From: Apostichopus californicus
Taxonomy: Eukaryota > Echinodermata > Holothuroidea > Aspidochirotida > Stichopodidae
NCBI GenBank assembly: GCA_020650975.1
Contig: JAIPMN010000316.1
Span: forward strand, 8,948-44,577
DNA: 35,630 nt
Direction: 5' to 3'
The notes under the pieces are model-generated. The model worked only from the letters and a program-made list of their open reading frames with translations, was not told where the DNA came from and did not search any database. The position numbers and the translations under genes were made by a program. Every line of letters begins with the position of its first letter. Position 1 is the stretch's first letter. Positions 13,001 to 25,000 of this stretch are shown piece by piece.

Positions 13001-16000
13001 AAAGCAGCTGTCTACATTGCTTTCTAACTTCTGTTGCAAGCAATACTCTTAAATACAAACTCACATGTTAGTCGGTTGCATTAATATCATAACAGAGGCT
13101 GTGACTTTGAAACAAATGTCAATATGAATTCTAAACCTACAACAATGACTTCTTTCTCCTAGGACACAAACCTTCTTACATCTAGGAATCTGGGTAAAAG
13201 GAGGTTATCTACCATCAATAAATTGTACTTAATAGATCTTGTGCAGAACATTGCTCAAGTAAATTTCCATGAATCTAAGGTAACTGGGAAAAACCTGGAA
13301 ACCAGGTTTAGTGTTTGCTTTAGTTTAAATACCTTACTTTGATGGAGATACTTACATTGACAGGACTGGATGCCAGGTGATGCATCTGTAGGCACAAGCA
13401 AAACAGCAAAATATTGTTAAAGGACACCCAACTAAATCAACAGATTATGAGCTAGAGCAGCATGTAAAATAGGATAAATTTAGCTGGAAATGCAAAGCTA
13501 GGTGCAGATCTCTACATGATGCATGGTCCTTTGTACAAAAATCACTATAGCATTTTGCCATTTTCAGTATTTGAGTATGAAATATAAGGTGGTTACACCA
13601 CAAGACTGCTAAGCAAAAATAAAACAGTGAATTATAACACTACTTTACTTTCAGCACTCAATACCAAGTAGTTGATCTAAGCTCAAACGAACAGGACATG
13701 AATGAAGCAACCCAAGCCATACCAAAGTGAAATCATTGTTTGACATTAATTGGTAATTTATTGATAACACCTTCCCCAAATCCTTCTGTCAATTAGTCAG
13801 ACAAAATAATGATTCAAGAAGCTAATATAGTCACATAATTAGCAGACTCACAGCATTCCATCCATCACCATCTTGTAGTTTTACATCTGCTTTCTTCTGT
13901 TCCACCAGAAACTTGAGTTGTTTGAGAGTTTCCTCATTAACACTGTTACTCAAAGTCATCATAACCATAGTCCAACCCTCTGCATCCCTAAAATCCACCC
14001 CTACACCTGCTTCTTTGATCAGTACATCTGCACAGTCTGAGTGGCCCTTCAGGAAGGCTATGCACAGGGGAGGAACCTGACAAAGAAACATGACAAAAAC
14101 AGTGATCAGAATCCAACAGCTGACTCCATTTCTGAGTAGAGTTTGAACAGAGCTGATCTTTTCAAGGAAGTATCTCTACAGTATCATGGTGGAACAGAAG
14201 ATTCATTGCTCTCTTAATTTGAAAACAGAGGGATAATATGTTCAAACTGTCTCGGAAAACGGACCACAACTTTACTGCTGTCAAGAGCAAATGTATTATG
14301 AAGGAATGAGTCGACCATGTCAAATCTGTGAAGAAAGAGATTCATCATATTGAATCCTGCATTCATGATCATTATTTACCGGCTCTTTTGAGCTCAGCAA
14401 AAAAACCTTCCTTAGGGATGCTTTCAACACTACATCACATGCCATGGTTGTATCTACTTCCTAAACCTAGAATCAACTTTTTGTATTACAGCCTGGTACT
14501 TATCACAGATAACAGAAATAAAATTGTCATCTCCAAAGTAACTAATGTAACTTTTCATCATAGTACTTGAAAACTAAAGGACCTGGCATGGCTGAAGATG
14601 TTCAAAGGACTTCTGCTCACATTGACAGGTTTTTGAAATTTATATATTTTTCATATGTTTGACAAAGCAGCTGTTGTAACGTACCAAGCAATATGGTGAA
14701 CCCTGTGATATGTAATGGGTTATAAGAAACAAACAGCCCTAACTATATGTAGCAGTATAAAAGTACACAGTTCTTAGTAAAACTTTGCAAAATAATGTCT
14801 AACTAGTGATTGCACATGTCTTGATAGTACAATATGGGTTGGCTACAAGTGAAATCCTCATTTCTTTCAGTGTAAGTACGTGGCCTGTGCAGCCAGAGGT
14901 ACATACCATCCTCATGGCCTTACCTTCCAATCGTTCATGATGTTAGGATCAGCGCCAGCTTTGATGAGCAGCTTCACACAGTGCCACCAGCCGTATCCAG
15001 CAGCGTAGTGAGTTGGAGTGTTCCCAGAGGTGTCTTTACTGTTTGGATCAGCTCCCTTTCTCAGCAGATAAGAGGCAATTATATAATGACCATTCATCAC
15101 TGCATGGGTCAGAGGTGTTCTCTTCAACTTATCTAACAAAGGAAACAAATAGATGCCACAAACATACAATATTTCAAATAATACTACATCTGACCACCAT
15201 TTAACATCACATACTCGTAAGATATCCATTTTTAGAAGCAAACTGTTGGTAGCACTGTACTTGATCAGATGTACTGCAACGGTGAAAGAAACTCATTGTT
15301 GCTAGAACTGGTACAAATACAATCACACATAATGTGGTGGGCTCATGACACACTTAAGATTTTGAACTGGCAAATTTTGCTTGTTGACAAGTAAAGTTTG
15401 TCAAGCTTTTGCAATGTTTAAACAAGTACATCTATATTTACATATTTTGAAAAAATTATTAATGAAACTGTGGGAAATTTCCTTCAAAAGTGTCTTTGGT
15501 AACAATGTCACAGTTTGAATACCTGTTAAATTGCAGTCTGTGTAAAAGAGTGGTAAGCATTTGAAATCCTCATGTGCGACCTCAAATCAGTTACAAATAA
15601 TATCCATTACTTTAATAAAAATGTAACAAGTACAATAACAAAACAATATATTCAAAGGAATTATTCTTAGATATTCTTTCTTTCCATTGAACAAAAATAA
15701 TTAACAATTGAGTTGATATCAGAATGCTAACATGAACAATTTATATCATTGTTTAACTTCACTTTGGTGAAAAACACAATGAGGGACAAAGCTAGCACAC
15801 TTCAATATGGCTAAACTACTGTGTACTGCTGTAGTAAAATCATGAAATTACCATAAGTCCTCATAATAGATACTGTGCCATAACTCATCCTTCAACTAAA
15901 GACATACAAGTATAGAAACTATGTATCAAGTTTGTAGAAATATTGCAATAATTTGTGTTGGACTACTAACATTTGTATTCATTCATTAAAACACTACCAC

Positions 16001-19000
16001 AAATGTCACAATCTACATGACTTTCTACTCATTTTTCAGCATTTCAAACGGCAAAGATATTTTCAGATATCATCTGGATGTGGATGCTACTTTTGTAGTG
16101 TTGAATAATATTTCACATTTCTTACTCTAAACTGATGCATAACATGCTGAACCAGGAAGCCAACCTACTGCCAAAGCAACGTCATCTAGTTTAAATCACA
16201 GAGAATATGACAAATTTTGAGACCATTTGAGATATCTTGTTGACCTCTTCAGCCAATATTTGAGCCCATTTGAGATAACCTGGGAACCCCTTGAAGCTCA
16301 GCTGGAAAACTGATAAGGGTCACTTGAGTGTGTTTAAATCACCCAACACAGAATATCAACTATTTGAAGCAGATTTCATTTCCTGGATGACTGTAGATGA
16401 AGACCTATTATAGAGCCCCTTCACAAAACTAAACTAAAATGGACCAAACTATGTTCACCAACAGAAAATTATAGCATCGGAGAACTTGCAGATTAATTGC
16501 AGCTTTAATCTTGGATTTATTACAAGTTATCACAAGGTTTCAGACTTGAACACCTGTTGACCTCATGTGACTTTTGACCTCTACCAATTTCAAAAGGTTT
16601 CTTTGCACTAAAGAAAGATGTACTTGAGTTATCATGTTGAAAAGATTTTCATACCTTAAATGTTGACTGCAAGTGACCTTTGACCTCCACCAATTTCAAT
16701 AGGGTTATTGCACTTACCAAGCTGGATCTGCATATGCAGTATGAAGTTCAACGTAGATTTATTTTTTGAGTAATCGTGTTTACAAAGTTTTCAGACCTCT
16801 TTTGACCTTACAGAAAAGTATTGTGTTCTTGTACTCAGTGTGATGGATCCATATTGCAAGTATTATGAGTACAGAAGAAGCAGAGCTAATACCTTTGCCA
16901 TCTATGCTAGCTTTAGCTTCCACAAGTGTCTTGACCACTTTGAAATGACCAGATCTACTCGCCATCATGATAGGGCTCAATTTGTTGGTGGCTGCTGAAG
17001 TTATTGCTTCAATGTTTGCTCCATTGCTGATAAGTAACTTGCAAGCTTCCTGTGATAAAACAACGACATGGTATTTAAGAGACCAAGAGCACATCATCTG
17101 TACTACATATTCTCATAATGTTCATTATACCGCATGAATGTGAACAAAGACAGAGTTAAAATTGTCAAGAACTTTATATTGAATGATTGCAAAGTGGACT
17201 AGAGGTCTCAATGCTTGGAAACAAAATTCCATTGGTTCAGGTGTAAAACAACCTCGCAGAACATTAAAAAGAACTTCTGAATAACATTCATCATAACCAT
17301 TGCATAATGATATGAGAATATGAAACTGTAACCTCCAAACTAAAAGATGCATGTGCTCAGAAATATCATCATAAAACATACTAACAAAACATAAAATATT
17401 ACACTCTAAAGTTAATATCTGAAGCCAAAAGGATGACAAGTTGCACTGAAAATCTAAGACCTTATGAATTTAACTTGAAGCAAGGATGAGGTAGCAAGTT
17501 AACCTACTGTATCAATGATACAGAATTCAACAGACTGAGGCTAGAACTGTGCATAAGAAAAGAACTATTAAACGAAAAGACCAAGTTAGGAAGCTGTGCA
17601 ATCGTATCTTGTCAATGAAATAACACTGATCTTTCTGCTTTCATTTCCATGATACATTTACTAAATCTTTAAAAATCTTAAAAGATAAAGACAACGTGCT
17701 GACAGCAGTAGTGAGTTTAGACCTATAAAACCTAGATGGTTACACATCACACAGCTAGTTCCTAATCCAATAACAAGACAATTTGCTATTGAAAGGGCAA
17801 GATTTTCTTCCTCCTTGATTAAATTGTCTTTCAATCTAGTGTGACAAGGAATCATACTGGATTTGATCAAGCCACAAATAGAAAATTCAAAGTCATCAAC
17901 TTGCCCCCCTCCAACCCCCACTCCTCCCCCCCCCACCCTCCACAAAAATAAAAACACCAAATGTAAATTCAGCAGGTTCAATTTAAGAAGAAAGGTTGGA
18001 ATTCTATCACTTGTGAGGTGCTCATTTTTTTAAATGTGTACAATGACATAGTAGCCCACACAAACCAGAACAGGAGTATATCATACTTAGATGACAATGC
18101 AAAGACTATACCCAGACCATACATAAACATATTAACAAAATATCAACTTCAGTTTATGGGGGAGTTCATAGAATCAGTTCTAATAAATTAATTGGTCTCT
18201 CGAGTTCAATAAAGAGGACAGAATACGTACAGCCTGGCCATTACTTGCTGCAAAGTGTAGGGCAGTTTTGCTTCCCATCACAGAGTCCACAAAACGAACT
18301 TCTTTCATCACTCCTGGCAAGGGAACTATAGGCAGGAAAACCGGAAAGAAACCAAGTAAGATATCAAACATGGAGAGCAGGCCATCTGCTTATGCTCCCT
18401 ATCTTAATGAACAGATTCCAAATGCTACTGAAGGCCAAATTGTATTGAAACAGGATAAAAATGACACTTCATAATTAACATTCTATTTAAATTGATATTA
18501 ATTGAAATGCAGACACTGACTACTGAATTAGGAAAATTGGTTAATACAACAGCTCTGTAAAATATAGCTTTCCTTACTTGATTTTCTGGGCTTCAAAAGG
18601 AAGATCATATTCTGGATTCGTCCGAGCTGTGATGCAATCATTAGTGGTGTTAGACCCATTGTTGTTGCTTGATTAGGAAATACTCCTCTATAATGAATAA
18701 AGACAAGAAACAAAACAAAAAAATATTAATAAGGTATATAATCCTAATACCTTCTGTAATCCAGTTGTGACAGCACGCTATAACTTCATATGTTACATAC
18801 TTAGGTGTAATTCTGTTTTCAACAGATTTGTATTGATATCAGTTGATACCATTTGCCCATTCAACTATCCTATGAGAATGAATTCCCTCTTGATCCTTAA
18901 TTTACACAAACATGGCAGCATTCTCAAATTTGACTAAGATCTAACATAAACAACCGTTATTCTCATGCTTTCTCTCCTCGTCATATTTGTGGTAGATTAA

Positions 19001-22000
19001 GGCAATAAAGTAAATGTAACATTTCTTGTCGAGTATATATTGAGTAACAATGATAGAACATACTGAGGTATTTAACCAAGATTTGCTTTCACTTTTTGGC
19101 TCTATCTCTTAACATGACTCTTGACTGTATGTTAAAAAACATCAATGAATTCCAAGGCCAATTCATTCCTATGCATTGTGAAACAGTCCTCGTACATAAT
19201 TTGACCTCTACTGTGCCAGATTTATATAAATATTTAATCATCACCTTGACACCAGTGCTTCAAGCGACTTTATATAAATATTTAATCATCTCCTTGACAC
19301 CAGTGCTTCAAGAGACTTTATATCAATATGTAATCATCTCCTTGACACCAGTGCTTCAAGAGACTTTATATAAATATGTAATCATCTCCTTGACACCAGT
19401 GCTTTAAGAGACCTTATATAAATATGTAATCATCTCCTTGACACCAGTGCTTCAAGAGACTTTATATCAATATGTAATCATCATCTTGACACCAGTGCTT
19501 CAAGAGACTTTATATAAATATGTAATCATCTCCTTGACACCAGTGCTTTAAGAGACTATAAATATGTAATCATCTCCTTGACACCAGTGTTTCAGGAGAC
19601 TTTATATAAATATGTAACCATCTCCTTGACACCAGTGTTTCAAGAGACCTTATATAAATATGTAATCATCACCTTGACACCAGTGCTTCAAGAGACCTTA
19701 TATAAATATGTAATCATCACCTTGACACCAGTGCTTCAAGAGACTTTAAATATGTAATCATCTCCATGACACCAGTGCTTCAGGAGACTTTATATTAATA
19801 TGTAATCATCACCTTGACACCAGTGCTTCAAGAGACTTTATATAAATATGTAATCATCACCTTGACACCAGTGTTTCAAGAGAATTTATATAAATATGTA
19901 ATCATCACCTTGACACCAGTGTTTCAAGAGACTTTATATAAATATGTAATCATCTCCTTGACACCAGTGCTTCAAGAGACTTTATATAAATATGTAATCA
20001 TCACCTTGACACCAGTGCTTCAAGAGGTCCACTACCTTCACAAGCTGCAGCGTAATGGATCAGTCCATAGCCGTTCTTATCAGTGATGTAAAACTCAGGA
20101 ACCACAGCCAAAAGTGACAGCATCATATTTGGGTTTGGATTTATGGCTGACAAATGTAAGGGGGTGATCTAGACAACAGAAAATAATTGATATTAACAAT
20201 AGCCTTAATAATGTATTATTAACTGTTAGCTATGATAAACATCATTTCAACTCTAACCAACAATTCCTAGACATTTCTGCAAACTGTGTCCACAAATGTG
20301 CCTACCACTCCGTAGTCCGTGCCAAACTCTCAGTAAATTCCCCCAAAGTCTACCCGTAATATTGGGAAATAGCACAAACTTATGTGTAAAGGTAGACTAG
20401 AGCACCGTGGAAGTACCTTGACAATTTAGAAGACACTAACATGAGCACCTTACTACTACTAACACTACTGAGTAGTAGTATTAGTAGTAGTATTAGCAGT
20501 AGAAGTAGTATACTACTACTGCTAATACTACTACTAAGTAGTATACTAAGTAGTAGTAGTAGTATACTAATACTAAGTAGTAGTAGTAGTATACTAATAC
20601 TAAGTAGTAGTAGTAGTATACTAATACTAAGTAGTAGTAGTAGTAGTATACTACTGCTAATACTACTACTAAGTAGTAGTAGTAGTATACTAATACTAAG
20701 TAGCAGTAGTAGTATACTACTACTGCTAATACTACTACTAAGTAGTAGTAGTATACTAATACTAAGTAGTAGTAGTAGTACACTAATACTAATTACTGAT
20801 ACAACTGAGATCAATCAAGACATGGAATATCTTGTCACAATACCAAGCAAGACTTAAGTATTGAAAAGGCCAACTTTCTGCATGGCTTCAATAGCTAATG
20901 TTTTTAGGCTAAGTAGGCTAAGACATAGCTTGCATGGACTAGTACTAGTAATTGTGTCGATACTATTTGTAGCTTTTTCATTGAGATTTCCTGTTTTTGT
21001 TCTGATAGTCCTATCACTATGTTTGGGATGTCATTCACCTGGCCGGGTTAAACATACAAAACAAGATCCATTAGATACCATTAGAGATATACACTAATGA
21101 GTACAAATGCCAGCATTAAATGTACAATGCAGAGTGATGAAAATACCTTTTGGTTGTCGTACGGTTTCTTCTTCACGGACACAGAACGAAAACGGGTGAG
21201 CTCCTCTGGCTTACTACAAGTCAATACCTTGAAAGAAATTTACAGTCAGTCTTTTAGGGACACAATAAATCATCTGTTGAAAGCATGTCATTGTCTTTGC
21301 CTAATTACATATTTAACAATATCAATGTTCTTCAGTACATCTGATCTTGTAAGCTTTGTTACAAAAAAACTTAAATCATAGGGAAAGTCTGTCGATTTAC
21401 AAAACAAATATCACCCACACTTGGTTGGCAAACACAACATTTTTATATAATACACAACAAGACCTAACCTACTTTCCATATACCAAACCGGGTGTATTTT
21501 TAGTGTAACTATTAAGCCAATTTCTCTCTTTATTGAAACTGTATGCAAGAATTAACACTGCATACAGTTTGCTAAACTGTAACTGGAATCTCTCATTGAA
21601 ATGGAAAATTATTACGGAGGACCATATTATTGTTGATCTGACCCATAACATTCTTCAGATTCTCACCTCTTGATGAAGCTTGTTGAAACCAAACCCGTCA
21701 CTTTCAACGGCTAATTTAACAAGCGCACCTGTGACTTTGTAGGAACCAGAACGAGCAAACTGCCAGATGCGATTGAGAAGGTCATACTGCAAAATCACAA
21801 ATAATCAAAACTGTTATCTGCATGCTTGGATGCAAAACTGAGAACCACAAATTCCTCTCATGGTTAATCTGTTATTAAATGTGATTAAACTACACTCTTT
21901 GACAAGAGAAGTGTTTTAGCTCAAAGTAAACAGCATTATAAGTCTAACGAAGCTTAGCTTAGGAAATCATTCTCTATTATTAAGCAATCCATATGGATTC

Positions 22001-25000
22001 CTTGCGGAACTCGGCACAAAATACCTCTTTACGCAGCAAATATCGCTACAAAATAAGCACATTTCGCGCTAACTCTTTTCATAACTTTCTGAATATAGCA
22101 CTCAGAAAACTCTTTCTTATGTCATTTTGAAGAATATTGTGTCCTCTTCACAATAATGTGGGTAATATATTTTGCGTGTGAACTAAACCCCGTACTTTTT
22201 AATCTGAAAAAGTAAAAACCACTTCGGAAAGCAGTGAATGTCTTCAAAATGTCCCTATCTCTCAATGCTTACATTTTGCTTGCTGGGAATATGATTGCGA
22301 AACCAATTTCTTCCTTATGCCAAAGAAAATTTCGTTGACTACTCTCTCTAGTGATATAAAATTTGACTTGATTGGTAAATATTAAGGCTTGTACTTTTCA
22401 CCAGCAAATCAAAAGCATTGTAAGAAATTTTGTGAAATAATCCTTTATGCAGCTAATCTGAACACACCACAGTGTGCAGTGCTCTCACAGCAATTTTGGA
22501 GAGTGAAAACCGCAACACTTCCTGTGCATATACAACAGCATTTAATTCTCTGACAACGGGCCGTTTATAGAGCAAAAGTTTCGTAATGCTATGAAAGGAT
22601 ACTTAAAAAGTGTTTGAATATAATATATTGGACAAAAATTGAAAATAAACTGAGCTCAAACCTTAAATTGATCCCCAGTTTGTGTTGACTGCAAAAATGG
22701 CTGGAGGGCAGTGATGTTGTCCACAATTTGAGCTGCCATGGCACAATATGTTCCTATGTGTGGTGTCACGTAGTAGGACCGAAAATCCTTATATATTACA
22801 GCAAACAAGACAAATTGCAGTTTAATTTATATCCTCATAAGTACTCTCACAAAACAAAAGGATTTATTTATTCATACAATTAAATAGATATGATACATAT
22901 AATTATACATTCAGACCAACAAATGAGGTCATTTTTTGGTACTCTACTGTGACTGTAGTCTTTTGGATAGTAACATAGTTTTCCAGTTATATTATATATA
23001 TCACAACCTTGAGGCAAATTGGAACTTCACTGTTACTTCAAATTACAGGTTTGGGTCTCTTTACTCATTTCCAATTTATTTTTAATCCTGCATAACAAAG
23101 GACTGCAATTTATAAATTTTTACAATAAAACAATTTCTTTAATTGCTGCCTGGGCAGAAAACAACTTTTCAGACAGACTCTATTTTCCAAATAATAGAAT
23201 ATCTAATATGCACAAAGGGTCTATTCTTACAAACCTTCATAAAGGCATCATTCCCCTCTCTACCACCTCTAGCCACATTGATTGCTCGAACAGCATGTCC
23301 TAAACTCCGATAGTTGTATCTGTAATAAATGAAGAACAGTCACACTTGAAGTTTGTCATCGAAAATGATTTCCAATAGAAATTACATCACAAAGAAACAG
23401 ATCTACATCAAGACTGAACATCTCTCTGTTTAATGTCCAAGAATAATATAATTCTGAAAACTGAAAGGCAGAGAAATACTACTGTAAATGTAGTCAAAAT
23501 CACTGGATCCCAAAACTGCCTACAAGTAACTTACCATTGTATGCCAAATACACCACATGACTGTTCTTGTAATGTTTTAACGATGTGGTACAATGAAAGC
23601 ACTCTACATAAAGGATTAATGATTAAGTTTTAGCATGAATAAATTTAGTACGATTTTCTAAAAGGAGAACCTTTATCCCAACTACAGGAGGAATATACAT
23701 GAGTGAATTAATATCAGGCTTACTAGACTTTCTAGTTTTGTCACCTACATGCCATGAGTGATATCTGTCTAGGTTTGAGTTAACAACATTTAGACACATC
23801 AACTTCGGCTGACCTCGGCTGACCCTAATGTGTCCTGTACAGGGAAAGTCCAATGGCTGAGGTTGATTTCTTAAAGGGAACACAAATCCAGCCATCATCT
23901 TTGGCTTTCATGATAGGGATCTTTGTGAAAGACAACTCACCAAATCAGATAAGAAAGATCTTGTTTATTTGGGAGAGATCCTAGCTTAAAGGTCATGTCT
24001 GCAAGCTGTCATTTTGTAAATATGTGAAGGTAATATTTTGTGGATGTATCTAGCAACTGCAGAGTGAATGGCATCATCATGGCAATTCAGCTGTACATGT
24101 TTTTATTTTCCTTAAATATTTAGCTCATTTATCCAGAGAGGAAGCTAATATTTCTAAACGAAATAATTTTCATTTTTATTAACTTCCAATACAGAGATCA
24201 AACATCTATGCAAACATTACAAATGCATCAGATTTCAAGGATAAATCAACAAGAAAATTATTATACAAAAGTAAAGCTTTTGAAAACAACTTCCATGACA
24301 TCTGGGACCAACTATAGTATTCCACTGGGTTTAGAAAGTTGAAATAAACTACATTTAATCAACTATTATTCCAGTTGGGGAAATGATATTGAGAGGAAGT
24401 TTTCAAATATCATTGTGGAATATGTTTCTGTTTAAGACGTTACGTTTATCTAATGCTGGAATATCCACTTAAATATTTGGGAACCACATTGTATGTTTGA
24501 GCTATGTAAAAGTTCTTGTGATTTTCTTCTTGTTTTCACATATTTCAGGCATTGTGTTTACTAGCTTGCCTTCAAAAAAAATACACAATAGAAAGCATAG
24601 CTTCACTGTGTTTCTGCAAGTATGCAACAAAAAGATTAGAAAACTAAAGTCTCCTATGTATAAAGTTTTGCATTGGTTATCCTTGTCATCTGACTGGCAA
24701 TCACATTTAATCAAGCAGCATCATCATCATCCTTGTAGTACCTGCCATGAACCCAAAGCATTTACTTTCCCTCATTCAGCTACACATACTATCAATAACA
24801 AGCATTGTCTTGAAAACCTCCTATTCTGACCTGCCAGTATTTTCTTTCTGCAGGGATGGTGTGCCTAGGGTCATCCTTGCCTTTCCTTGTTTAATATCTT
24901 CTAACTCTTTCAAGAGCAACCGAACAGCCACTTTGTTCTTCATTTTCATTGCAGTACAAAGAGCATCATCAGCAATGTCAACACTTCTTGGCATAAAGAG

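Noticed and set aside
19096..20086. Plus-strand frames with a 16-residue repeat (YKYVIISLTPVLQETL)
   Set aside because: Produced by a 48-bp intronic tandem array whose period is a multiple of three; stops and deletions interrupt it.
20380..20857. Overlapping Ser/Leu/Ile- and Tyr/Leu-rich frames on both strands
   Set aside because: The AGT/ACT microsatellite lacks stops in several frames; no real protein signal.
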